Position numbers and translations under genes: made by a program. From Aquisalimonas lutea (GTDB lineage Bacteria > Pseudomonadota > Gammaproteobacteria > Nitrococcales > Aquisalimonadaceae): 64,000 nt of DNA. Of the stretch, positions 17,914-27,210 are shown in pieces. The notes under the pieces are model-generated. The model did not search any database and had not been told where the DNA came from. It saw nothing but the letters and a program-made list of their open reading frames with translations. Position 1 is the first letter of the stretch. Each line of letters starts with the position of its first letter. The stretch covers positions 492,191 through 556,190 of the forward strand of contig NZ_JAUFPK010000001.1 in the NCBI RefSeq assembly GCF_030409225.1, in the 5' to 3' direction.

Positions 17914-18930
17914 TCATCGGGCGACGACGTCCAGGTACGGCCCGGTGTGGAAGTACTCACTGGCACGGCGCGGGTTGTCGATGCCGCCGAACTCGACGAA
18001 GAAGTCGGTCACCTGATCGAGCCACTCGGTCACCGTGCCGTCCTTGTAGCGGGAGACCCATTCCTGGCTGGTGAACACCCGTTCGGCCTCGTACTGGGCC
18101 TTGAGCTGCTCCAGGCTGACGTTCTGGTAGTAGTTCTGCTGCAGCGTCGCCAGGGCCTCGTCCGGGTTGTTGACCAGGTGGTCGTTGGCGGGCACCCAGC
18201 CGCGGATGATCTTCCTGATGACATCCGGGTTGTTGCGGTAGAACTCGCCCCGCGCGGCCCAGCCGCCGACGATGGCCGCCTCCGGGTAGTATTCCGAGGC
18301 ATCCACCAGCATGCGGGCCTCCGGGCGCTGCTCCTGCACCTGGACGTTGAAGGGAACCCACAGGGCCACGGCGGACACGGCGCCGGAGATGAACGCGGTG
18401 ACCGCGTCGCTCATGCGCTGGTTGATGATCTCCACGTCGTTCTCCGGGTCCAGCCCCGCCTCGGTCAGGGCCTGGTGGAGAAAGACATGGGCGGTGGTGC
18501 CCTCGGTGGTGGCGATCTGCTTGCCCTTGAGATCCTGGATGTCGTTGATGCCGGCCTCGGGATCGGCCCAGAGCTGCGCCGTGGCCAGCTCGACGTTGTT
18601 GATGAGGAAGACCTCCCCCTGCCCCCGGGCGGGGAAGTTGGAGACCACCGCGCCGGTGGCGAGAACGTCCAGGCTGCCGCCCACCAGGGCCTGGAAGAGC
18701 TCCAGCCCGGTGGTGAACTGGGTGAACTCCATGTCCAGCCCCTCGTCGCGCCAGGTACCCATGTGATCGGCGAGCCAGATCTGGCCGTCGACAGCAAGGG
18801 TATGCAGATAGCCGACCCGCACGGTCTGCCGGGACTGGGCGAACAGCGGCGGTACGCCGCCGACGGCGTACAGCGAGGCACCGGCACCGACGCCTTTCAG
18901 GAAGTTACGGCGTGTCGTGGAATTGCTCAT
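17914..18930 (-). CDS. ABC transporter substrate-binding protein, nitrate/sulfonate/taurine type
   Basis: The 338-residue protein starts with a twin-arginine (Tat) signal, TTRRNFLKGVGAG (residues 5-17), with likely cleavage after the alanine of LFAQS. The mature part has the NMT1/SsuA/TauA plan: VRVGYLHTLAVDGQIWLA, LDMEFTQFTTGLELFQALVGGSLDVLA, and DLKGKQIATTEGTTAHVFLHQAL. Such proteins bind alkanesulfonates, taurine, nitrate or thiamine precursors. Tat export implies folding in the cytoplasm. It lies between the ATPase and the YihU-like gene, which favours an organosulfonate ligand, but the binding residues cannot be judged by eye. Confidence 0.87.
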   Translation of the reverse strand: MSNSTTRRNFLKGVGAGASLYAVGGVPPLFAQSRQTVRVGYLHTLAVDGQIWLADHMGTWRDEGLDMEFTQFTTGLELFQALVGGSLDVLATGAVVSNFPARGQGEVFLINNVELATAQLWADPEAGINDIQDLKGKQIATTEGTTAHVFLHQALTEAGLDPENDVEIINQRMSDAVTAFISGAVSAVALWVPFNVQVQEQRPEARMLVDASEYYPEAAIVGGWAARGEFYRNNPDVIRKIIRGWVPANDHLVNNPDEALATLQQNYYQNVSLEQLKAQYEAERVFTSQEWVSRYKDGTVTEWLDQVTDFFVEFGGIDNPRRASEYFHTGPYLDVVAR

Positions 18931-18959
18931 GGCTTCTCCTCCTCACGATGGGGCGCTTG

Positions 18960-19790
18960 CTACGCCTGTTGTGTTCTTGCGGCCGTGGCCGAGCGGGCCT
19001 GGTCCTCCTGGGCGGCGTACTCCCGCATGACCATGTCGCGGACCTCGCTGCGCAGCTCGGCGAACTCCGGTGCGTCGCGCAGGGCTTCCGTGCGCGGGAA
19101 CGGGAAGGGCACCTCGATCACCCGGCGGATGCGGGACGGGCGCGCGCTGATCACCAGCATCCGCGACGACAGGTAGAGTGCCTCCTCCACCGAGTGCGTG
19201 ATGAGCATGACGGTCTTGCGCACCTCGCCCATGACGTTGAGCAGCAGGTCCTGCATGGCCGTGCGGGTCTGGGCGTCCAGGGCCCCGAAGGGCTCGTCCA
19301 TGAGCAGGAACTGGGGATTCACCGCGTAGGCCCGGGCCAGGGCCAGGCGCTGGCGCATGCCGCCGGACAGGGTCTTGGGGTAGGCCTTGCGGAACTCGGC
19401 GAGCCCCATGAGCTCCATGAAGTGGTCCACGGTCCTGCGCCGTTCGGCGGCGCTGACACGGTTGGCCTTGAGCTTGAGGCCGAAGGCGATGTTGTCCTCG
19501 ACGCTGAGCCACGGAAAGACGCCATAGTCCTGGAACATCATGCCGCGCTCGGCCCCGGGCCCGCGTATGGGCTCGCCGTCGAGGGTGACCGTGCCGGCGC
19601 TCGGCTGCATGAAACCGGCCACCATGTTGAGCATGGTGGTCTTGCCGCAGCCGGAGGGGCCGACCAGCGAGATGAAGTCGCCGTCACCCACCGAGAACGA
19701 GACGTCGTCGACCACCGTGAGGGGGCCGTTGTCGGTGTCGAAGGTCTTGCTGACACCGTCGAAGACAATGCGTGTGTCACTGCTCGTCAT
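18960..19790 (-). CDS. ABC transporter ATP-binding protein, TauB/SsuB type
   Basis: A 276-residue ATPase with Walker A GPSGCGKTT, Q-loop MMFQDYGVFPWLSVEDNI, signature LSGGMRQRLALARAYAV and Walker B FLLMDEPFGALD, followed by LITHSVEEALYLSSRM. The QDYGVFPWL-type Q-loop and the PFGALD D-loop are those of the nitrate/sulfonate/taurine importers. It lies 10 bp after the permease and 29 bp before the binding protein, all on the minus strand. Confidence 0.9.
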   Translation of the reverse strand: MTSSDTRIVFDGVSKTFDTDNGPLTVVDDVSFSVGDGDFISLVGPSGCGKTTMLNMVAGFMQPSAGTVTLDGEPIRGPGAERGMMFQDYGVFPWLSVEDNIAFGLKLKANRVSAAERRRTVDHFMELMGLAEFRKAYPKTLSGGMRQRLALARAYAVNPQFLLMDEPFGALDAQTRTAMQDLLLNVMGEVRKTVMLITHSVEEALYLSSRMLVISARPSRIRRVIEVPFPFPRTEALRDAPEFAELRSEVRDMVMREYAAQEDQARSATAARTQQA

Positions 19791-19800
19791 GCCGCCCCCT

Positions 19801-20655
19801 CTAGTCGTTGCGTTCCTGCCAGCTCAGCAGGCGTCGTGTCAGCCTGCGCAGCGCGAGATCCATGGCCAGCGCGATGAAGCCGATGCAGATGATGCCCATG
19901 TAGATGGTGTCCAGCTGGAAGTACGCGGAGGCGTCCTGGATCACCGCGCCCAGCCCCTCCTGCGCCGCCACCAGCTCGGAGGCCACCAGGGTGGCCCAGG
20001 CGACCCCCAGGGCCACCCGCAGCGCCGTCAGCGCGTGCGGCACGGCCAGCGGAATGATGACCCGGTAGAAGATCTCGAAGTCCGACGCGCCCAGGGTCTG
20101 CGCCACGCGGATGTACAGCGGCGAGATCTGGCTGATGCCCTCGTACATGACGATGACGCTGGCGAAGAACGCGGCATAGAAGAGGATGACGACCTTGGCC
20201 GTCTCGCCGATGCCGAAGTAGACGATGACCAGCGGAATGAGCGCGATGGGAGGCAGCGCCCGGAAGAAGTTGATGAGCGGGTCCATGAAGCTGCGCAGGC
20301 CCTTGTACCAGCCCAGCAGGAAGCCCACCGGAACCGCGCAGGCGGTTCCCAGCGCCACACCCACGAACACGCGCTGGGTGGACATGTACATGTCGATGAG
20401 CAGCTCGCCGCGGCTGAGCATGTCCCAGAAGCGCGCGGCCACCTGCCCGGGCGTAGGGATGAGCCCGGGCTCGAAGAACCCCGAGTAGCGGATCGCGTAC
20501 CAGAAGGCCAGGACCATGAGCCACGGCCCCAGGAACATGGCGACGCGCCGCAGCCACCGCATCACCGGCACGGGCCGGGAGCGGCGGTGCGGTGCCTGGT
20601 CGCGGGCGGCCGAGCGCTCTGCGTTCCCGTGGCCTGCGGACGGGCTGACGGTCAT
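19801..20655 (-). CDS. ABC transporter permease, TauC/SsuC type
   Basis: From the ATG at 20655, preceded by GGAGGAG, the protein has 284 residues; a GTG 24 bases upstream is less likely. It has six hydrophobic segments and the inner-membrane EAA loop near VYEGISQISPLYIRVAQTLGA, which docks the ATPase. A polar N-terminus of about 25 residues precedes helix 1. It is the first gene of the operon permease - ATPase - binding protein - YihU-like enzyme, downstream of two LacI operators. Confidence 0.9.
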   Translation of the reverse strand: MTVSPSAGHGNAERSAARDQAPHRRSRPVPVMRWLRRVAMFLGPWLMVLAFWYAIRYSGFFEPGLIPTPGQVAARFWDMLSRGELLIDMYMSTQRVFVGVALGTACAVPVGFLLGWYKGLRSFMDPLINFFRALPPIALIPLVIVYFGIGETAKVVILFYAAFFASVIVMYEGISQISPLYIRVAQTLGASDFEIFYRVIIPLAVPHALTALRVALGVAWATLVASELVAAQEGLGAVIQDASAYFQLDTIYMGIICIGFIALAMDLALRRLTRRLLSWQERND

Positions 20656-20704
20656 GGGCAACTCCTCCTCTCCCTGCACCGCCGGCGATCTGTCGTCACC
20701 TCGA

Positions 20705-20718
20705 TGGCAGCGCTAACA
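20705..20718. promoter_or_regulatory. LacI-family operator O2
   Basis: TGGCAGCGCTAACA matches operator O1 at 11 of 14 positions and keeps the AGCGCTAACA half. It lies 50 bp upstream of the permease ATG, where it would block the operon's promoter or early elongation. Confidence 0.65.
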
Positions 20719-20817
20719 TTACATTGTTATTCGTTTCCGTCGCCTCTCCGGGCGGCGCGTTTCGTCATCGGATTCATGCCGGCTCCGCTGTTCCGGATCG
20801 GCCGGACATGCAATGAA

Positions 20818-20831
20818 TGTTAGCGCAAACA
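20818..20831. promoter_or_regulatory. LacI-family operator O3
   Basis: TGTTAGCGCAAACA matches operator O1 at 12 of 14 positions. It lies 113 bp (centre to centre) upstream of O2, in the 225-bp gap before the permease. Two operators at this distance would allow a DNA loop, as in other LacI-family systems. Confidence 0.68.
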
Positions 20832-20880
20832 TTTAGCAACCGGACAAGCGCGCTGTCAACCGGAAATGCCACCGCGGTTG

Positions 20881-21663
20881 TCAGCGCTGCCCGGCGAGGA
20901 AAGCCGTGAGCATGTCCGCCACCAGCGCGGGCTGCTCGACGCACGGCAGATGTGCGGCTTCGGGGATGATACGGATGCGCGCGTCGCGGATTCTCTCCAC
21001 CAGCGCCTCGGCGGCGGAGACCGGTGTCCCGGGGTCGTCCTCGCCGACGATCACCAGGGCGGGGACGTCGATGGCCGCGGCCATGGGCTCGAGATCCATC
21101 TCCGCGATGGCGTCGCAGCAGCCGGCGTAGCCGGTGGGCGAGGTGCGCAGGAACATGTTGCGGATACCGGCGACCGTGGGCGTATCGCGGAAGGCGGCCG
21201 TGAACCAGCGCTCCATGGTGCCGTCCGCCAGGCCCTCGAGCCCCTCCGCGCGCACCTGGCGGGCGCGCTCCCGCCACATTTCGGGCTCCGGCATGCGCAT
21301 GGTGGTGTCGCACAGCGTCACGCTGGCCAGCCGCTCGCCGTGGGCACCGGCCAGCTGCTGGCCGACCATGCCGCCGATGGACAAGCCGCAGAAGTGCACC
21401 TGATCCAGCTCCAGGTGGTCCAGCAGGGCAATGCAGTCGTCGGCCAGGCCGGCCATGCTGTAGGAGCGCGGGGGCGCGGTGGTGAGACCATGGCCGCGCA
21501 TGTCGTAGCGCAGGATCCGGTAGCGGTCACCCAGCCGGGCGGCCATCGCGTCCCACATGCGGAAATCGGTGCCCAGGGAGTTGGCGAACATGATCACCGG
21601 GGCATCGGCCGGGCCTTCCAGGGCGTAATGGATGACGCCGTCGTCGTTGTGCAGGAATTGCAT
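20881..21663 (-). CDS. Alpha/beta hydrolase, 3-oxoadipate enol-lactonase-like
   Basis: The 260-residue protein has the alpha/beta-hydrolase fold: the nucleophile elbow is CGLSIGGMVGQ, the acid lies in VIVGEDDPGTPV and the histidine in IIPEAAHLPCVEQP. The MFANSLGTDFRMWD start and the GLSIGGM elbow resemble PcaD enol-lactonases, but no other protocatechuate genes are present. It is 11 bp downstream of the dienoyl-CoA isomerase gene on the same strand, so a thioesterase or lactonase role in the acyl-CoA pathway is possible. Confidence 0.82.
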   Translation of the reverse strand: MQFLHNDDGVIHYALEGPADAPVIMFANSLGTDFRMWDAMAARLGDRYRILRYDMRGHGLTTAPPRSYSMAGLADDCIALLDHLELDQVHFCGLSIGGMVGQQLAGAHGERLASVTLCDTTMRMPEPEMWRERARQVRAEGLEGLADGTMERWFTAAFRDTPTVAGIRNMFLRTSPTGYAGCCDAIAEMDLEPMAAAIDVPALVIVGEDDPGTPVSAAEALVERIRDARIRIIPEAAHLPCVEQPALVADMLTAFLAGQR

Positions 21664-21674
21664 CGTCGTCTCCT

Positions 21675-22529
21675 CTACTCATCCGGATCGGCAAGCGGCG
21701 GCCGCACCGGGGGAAGGTCGGCGAACTCCCCCGGGCGCTTCTCGGCGTTCGCCCGCAGGGCTTCCCGGATCTCGTCGTGCTGGAGCATGCTGGCGTTCCA
21801 GACCCCGACGTAGTCAAGCGTCTCCGCCACCGAGTGATCCCGGGCGTGGTTGGCCATGCGCTTGCAGCCGTGGATGGCCAGGGGCGGCTTGGCGGCGATC
21901 TCCCGGGCGATGGCGAGGACGCCTTCGAGCATCTCGTCGTGCCCGCCGTAGACCCGGTTGACCAGTCCCGCCGCCTGCGCCTCCGCAGCCGGCATGCGCC
22001 GGCCCGTGTAGGCGAGCTCCCGTGCCACACCCTCGGGCATGAGCTTGAAGATGCGCGGGAACGTGCCGACGTCGGCGGTCATGCCGATATTGATCTCGTG
22101 GATGGTCAGGAACGCATCCTCGGTGGCGTAGCGCATGTCGCACGCCGTCACCAGGTCCACGCCGCCGCCGATGCAGCCGCCCTGGATAGCAGCGAGCACG
22201 GGAATCCGGCAGCGCTCCAGGCAGGTGAACACCTCCTGCATGCCGCGCACGGTGTCCTGGAAGCGCAGCCCCGCCTGGCGCCGGGTCACGGGATCGTCGG
22301 CGTCCGCGGCGATGGCATCGAATACGGCGAGATCCAGCCCGGCGCTGAAGTGCGGCCCCGTGGACGAGATCACGATGACCCGCGCGCGGGCGTTGTCGTC
22401 GATGTCCCGGACGATTTCCGGCAGTTCCCGCCAGAACGCCGCAATCATGCTGTTGCGCTTGTCCGGCCGGTTGAGCACCACGTGGGCGACCCGGTCGGTA
22501 ATGGTGACCTCGAAACAGGTGTAGCTCAT
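21675..22529 (-). CDS. Crotonase family, delta3,5-delta2,4-dienoyl-CoA isomerase-like
   Basis: The 284-residue crotonase has the oxyanion-hole motifs HFSAGLDLAVF and GGCIGGGVDLVTACDMRYA. The key acids match the eukaryotic dienoyl-CoA isomerase ECH1: an aspartate in GGGVDL, a glutamate in HEINIGMTADVG and an aspartate eight residues later. A plain enoyl-CoA hydratase would show two glutamates at the hydratase positions instead. The enzyme shifts 3,5-dienoyl-CoA to 2,4-dienoyl-CoA during breakdown of unsaturated fatty acids with odd-position double bonds. It is followed by the alpha/beta hydrolase and preceded by two acyl-CoA dehydrogenases. Confidence 0.8.
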   Translation of the reverse strand: MSYTCFEVTITDRVAHVVLNRPDKRNSMIAAFWRELPEIVRDIDDNARARVIVISSTGPHFSAGLDLAVFDAIAADADDPVTRRQAGLRFQDTVRGMQEVFTCLERCRIPVLAAIQGGCIGGGVDLVTACDMRYATEDAFLTIHEINIGMTADVGTFPRIFKLMPEGVARELAYTGRRMPAAEAQAAGLVNRVYGGHDEMLEGVLAIAREIAAKPPLAIHGCKRMANHARDHSVAETLDYVGVWNASMLQHDEIREALRANAEKRPGEFADLPPVRPPLADPDE

Positions 22530-22558
22530 GCCCGCATTCCCCGTCGTCGTATCATGGG

Positions 22559-23701
22559 TCAGTAGCCGCGCAGCCGGGCGAAGCGGTCCGCATGATGGCG
22601 ATCATCGCCGTAGGTCTGCTGCGCAGCCCGCGCGCGCTTGAGAAACAGGCCGATATCGAACTCGTCGGTCATGCCCATGCCGCCGTGCAGCTGAACGCCC
22701 TCATTGGTGGCCAGCTCCGCCACCGTGCAGGCGCGGGCCTTGGCCACGCTGCACAGCGCCTCGGCCTCGGCATCGTCCTCGTCCAGGGCGGACAGGGCCG
22801 CCAGGACCGCGGATTGCAGCAGCTCGATCTCGCTGAACAGCTGCGCCATGCGGTGCTGCAGGGCCTGGAAGCTGCCGAGGGTGACGCCGAACTGCCTGCG
22901 CTCCCGGAGGTACTGCAGGGTCCGGTCCATGGCCTCCCGGGCAATGCCCAGGAGCTCCGCCGCCAGGTGGGCGTTGGCCACGGCCAGCACCCGGTCCAGC
23001 ACGTCGGCGCCCTCGTCGACGTGCCCGAGAACGGCCCCGGCCGGCACTTCCACGTCGTTGAACCGCACCTCGGCCGCCCGGCGGCTGTCGACGGTCACCA
23101 TTGGGACGATCTCCACGCCCGGCAGCCCCGGCTCCACCAGGAACAGCGTGATGCCGTCGCGGCCCCGGCATTCGCCCGAGGTCCGGGTGGTAACGATCAG
23201 CCGATCGGCCACGTGGCCGTCGATGACGAAGGACTTGCAGCCGTTGATGGTGTAGCCGGCACCGTTGTATTCCGCCCGGGTGTGCACGAGCTCCGGCCGA
23301 TGGCGCGGGCGCTCGTCCACCGCCAGGGCGGTGAGCAGCTCGCCGGCGGCCATGGGCGCGAGGAGCTCCTGCTGCTGCGCCTCGGTGCCCGCGTGCACCA
23401 GGGCGCATGCGCCGACGATGGCCGTGGCCAGCAGGGGCGACGCCGTCAGCGTGCGCCCGGCCTCCTCCTGGATCTGGCCCATGCCCACGTGGCCGAAGTC
23501 GAAGCCGCCGTGGGCCTCGGGGATCAGCGTGCCGGCGAAGCCCTGCTCCACCATGGCCGCCCAGGTGGCGCGGGAGAAACCGTCCGGGTCGCCCTCGTCA
23601 CGCAGCCGCCGCATGGCGCTGACGGGGGCGTTCTCCTGCAGGAACCCCCGGGCGGAATCCTTGAGCATCTGCTGCTCTTCGGTGAGTACCAACGTTGCCA
23701 T
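22559..23701 (-). CDS. Acyl-CoA dehydrogenase, shorter partner
   Basis: The 380-residue protein has the acyl-CoA dehydrogenase order: helical N-domain, beta middle domain (YTINGCKSFVIDGHVADRLIV) and helical C-domain (RRQFGVTLGSFQALQHRMAQLF, then VQLHGGMGMTDEFDIGLFLKRA). It lacks the EGGTSEIQ motif with the catalytic glutamate that the adjacent gene has. This pattern occurs in two-subunit enzymes such as pimeloyl-CoA or steroid side-chain dehydrogenases, so a heteromer with its neighbour is likely. The genes are nine bases apart. Confidence 0.85.
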   Translation of the reverse strand: MATLVLTEEQQMLKDSARGFLQENAPVSAMRRLRDEGDPDGFSRATWAAMVEQGFAGTLIPEAHGGFDFGHVGMGQIQEEAGRTLTASPLLATAIVGACALVHAGTEAQQQELLAPMAAGELLTALAVDERPRHRPELVHTRAEYNGAGYTINGCKSFVIDGHVADRLIVTTRTSGECRGRDGITLFLVEPGLPGVEIVPMVTVDSRRAAEVRFNDVEVPAGAVLGHVDEGADVLDRVLAVANAHLAAELLGIAREAMDRTLQYLRERRQFGVTLGSFQALQHRMAQLFSEIELLQSAVLAALSALDEDDAEAEALCSVAKARACTVAELATNEGVQLHGGMGMTDEFDIGLFLKRARAAQQTYGDDRHHADRFARLRGY

Positions 23702-23710
23702 GCCTGTTCC

Positions 23711-24886
23711 CTACCCGAGCCCGAGGATGTTGCGGGCGATGATGTTGAGCTGGATCTCCGAGGTGCCGCCCTCGATGGAATTGCCCTTGGAACGCAGCCA
23801 CTGCCGGGCGAGGGCGCCGTCGTGCCCGTCCTTGCCCTGCCACAGCAGCCCGTCGCTGCCGTTGAGCGCCATGAGCAGCTCGTGGCGGCGCTTGTTGAGC
23901 TCGGTGCCGTAGTACTTGAGCATGGCGGAGCTGTTGCCCACGCCCTGGCCGGCCCTGGCCTCGGCGCGCGCGCGCTCGGCGGTGAGCTCGAAGGCCCGGG
24001 CGTCCATCTCCCAGCGCGCGACCTCGCCGCGCAGGAGCTCGTCGGCGAGCCTGCCGTCCTCCAGGCCCACGGCCTCCACGGCCTGCTCGCCCACGGTCCG
24101 GGCGCCGGCGGCGGTGCGGCCGAAGCCGCCGATCATCTCCCGCTCGTGGGTCAGCAGGTACTTGGCGATGGTCCAGCCCTGGTCCACCTCGCCCACCACC
24201 TGGTCCTTCTCCACCCGGACGTTGTCCAGAAAGGTCTCGCAGAACGGCGAGCTGCCCGAGATGAGCGTAATGGGGCGGGTGCTGACCCCCGGCGTGTTCA
24301 TGTCGAAGAGCACCAGGCTGATACCCGCCTGCTTCTTGGCATCCGGGTTGGTGCGCACCAGGCAGAACATCCAGTCCGCCCGGTCGGCGTGGGAGGTCCA
24401 GATCTTCTGGCCGTTGACGATGAAGTGATCGCCCCGATCCTCGGCACGGGTCTGCAGCCCCGCCAGGTCGGAGCCGGCGCCCGGCTCGCTGTAGCCCTGG
24501 CACCAGCGGATCTCGCCGCGCACGATGGGCGGCAGATGCTGGCGCCGCAGGTGCTCCGGCCCGAAGCGCAGAATGGCCGGGCCGATCATCCAGATGCCGA
24601 AGCTGTGCAGCGGCGGCCGCGCCCGGATGCGGTCCATCTCCTCGCGCAGCACCCGGGTCTCGTCCTTGCCCAGCCCGCCGCCGTACTCCGCGGGCCAGTC
24701 GGGCGCCGTCCAGCCCCGCTCGGCCATGCGCTCCAGCCACAGGCGCTGATCCGTGCTCTTGAAGGTCCACTTGCGCCCGCCCCAGCAGACATCGTCATCG
24801 CCGGTCATGGGCGTGCGCATGCTCGCCGGGCAGTTCGCCTCCAGCCACGCCCGGGTCTCCCGCCGGAAGGTCTCCAGGTCGCTCAT
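23711..24886 (-). CDS. Acyl-CoA dehydrogenase, catalytic-type partner
   Basis: From the ATG at 24886 the protein has 391 residues. It oxidises acyl-CoA to 2-enoyl-CoA with FAD. CQGYSEPGAGSDLAGL is the FAD/substrate loop, FIVNGQKIWTSHADRADWMF the middle domain, and the C-terminal SIEGGTSEIQLNIIARNILGLG contains the usual catalytic glutamate site. Start choice rests on the family N-terminus MSDLETFRRETRAWLE and a GGAG upstream. It is probably cotranscribed with the next acyl-CoA dehydrogenase, the isomerase and the hydrolase, and is divergent from the acyl-CoA ligase. Confidence 0.88.
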   Translation of the reverse strand: MSDLETFRRETRAWLEANCPASMRTPMTGDDDVCWGGRKWTFKSTDQRLWLERMAERGWTAPDWPAEYGGGLGKDETRVLREEMDRIRARPPLHSFGIWMIGPAILRFGPEHLRRQHLPPIVRGEIRWCQGYSEPGAGSDLAGLQTRAEDRGDHFIVNGQKIWTSHADRADWMFCLVRTNPDAKKQAGISLVLFDMNTPGVSTRPITLISGSSPFCETFLDNVRVEKDQVVGEVDQGWTIAKYLLTHEREMIGGFGRTAAGARTVGEQAVEAVGLEDGRLADELLRGEVARWEMDARAFELTAERARAEARAGQGVGNSSAMLKYYGTELNKRRHELLMALNGSDGLLWQGKDGHDGALARQWLRSKGNSIEGGTSEIQLNIIARNILGLG

Positions 24887-25106
24887 GTGCCGTGCTTCTC
24901 CTCCTCTTGCTTGTCCCCGGAGCATGCCACGGCCGGGCACACCCGGGCCAGCGAGCGACCGCGCCGCCGTGGCGGGCGGTGGGACGGCAATGCGCGGTGC
25001 CCGGGGGTGGCGGACGAACCGCGATATTGTCTCGCGGCCGGCACGAGGCGACACTGCACGCAGGGTGCTTCCCTGCCAGTCGAATAATGAACCGGAGGAG
25101 GAGAAC

Positions 25107-26741
<1,635 letters not shown>

Positions 26742-26830
26742 GCGGGCGGGGTGGGCGCCCGCCGGAACCGCCGGTCCGGGGCACGAAAACGGTGCAGGCC
26801 CCCTGTCCGTGGCCCCGGAACGGTGCACTA

Positions 26831-27096
26831 GGGAAACGCTGAACCATTCACACGCGCTTCTGGCCGAGCGGCGCAGCTGCAGGCAAGGCGCGCTGCGCAG
26901 CGCTGTACTGGCGGTACAGTCAAGCAGCGCAACGCCGACTGCGGCTGTGCCGCTCGGCCCCGCAGGGCGCGCCGCAGCGGTGCTCTGGCAAGGCGGCGTT
27001 CGCCGTGAATGGCCGTCGCCCTTTACAAGAACGCCAACGCAGTCCAGAGCACCGCTGCGGCGCGCAGAAGCACGCGGGAATGGCTCAGCGTTTCCC
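26831..27096. mobile_element. MITE-like element A, 266 bp, IS630/Tc1-type ends
   Basis: The 436-bp gap between the acyl-CoA ligase and the ATP-grasp gene's promoter is mostly this element. It has 19-bp terminal inverted repeats (GGGAAACGCTGA..., one mismatch) at 26831-26849 and 27078-27096, flanked by TA on both sides; the empty site would be CACTAGCG. Inside are two long hairpins: A with 20-bp arms 26862-26881 and 26940-26959 (two mismatches), B with 18-bp perfect arms 26971-26988 and 27044-27061. There is no credible coding frame. CTAG targets with TA duplication are typical of IS630/Tc1 transposases, so this is a non-autonomous element moved in trans. Confidence 0.82.
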
Positions 27097-27142
27097 TAGC
27101 GCTCTTTCTGCCGCGGTCGCCCGGAAAATCCGGGCTTTGCTG

Positions 27143-27171
27143 TTGGCGCACCCGCCTCCGTTCGGTAGTCT
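27143..27171 (+). promoter_or_regulatory. Probable sigma-70 promoter of the ATP-grasp/alpha-E operon
   Basis: TTGGCG (27143-27148), a 17-base spacer and TAGTCT (27166-27171) precede the ATG at 27211. Just upstream a short hairpin CCCGGAAAATCCGGG followed by CTTTGCT may end transcripts coming from the left. Confidence 0.5.
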
Positions 27172-27210
27172 CGATCATCACTATCCCGCACGACAGCGCA
27201 GAGCAGCCGC

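Noticed and set aside
20881-21663. Beta-ketoadipate pathway, from the PcaD-like hydrolase and the muconate-cycloisomerase-like enzyme at 13063
   Set aside because: No ring-cleavage dioxygenase, CoA transferase or thiolase; the two genes lie in different transcription units; the cycloisomerase resemblance is superfamily-level.
23598-24770. Long open frames antisense to or out of frame with acyl-CoA dehydrogenase genes, and many similar ones elsewhere
   Set aside because: Low-complexity Arg/Gly/Ala/Pro translations typical of shadow frames in high-GC DNA, opposite clear genes.
26809-27099. Open frames across the gap after the acyl-CoA ligase gene
   Set aside because: They lie within element A, follow its inverted repeats, and have no ribosome site or known similarity.
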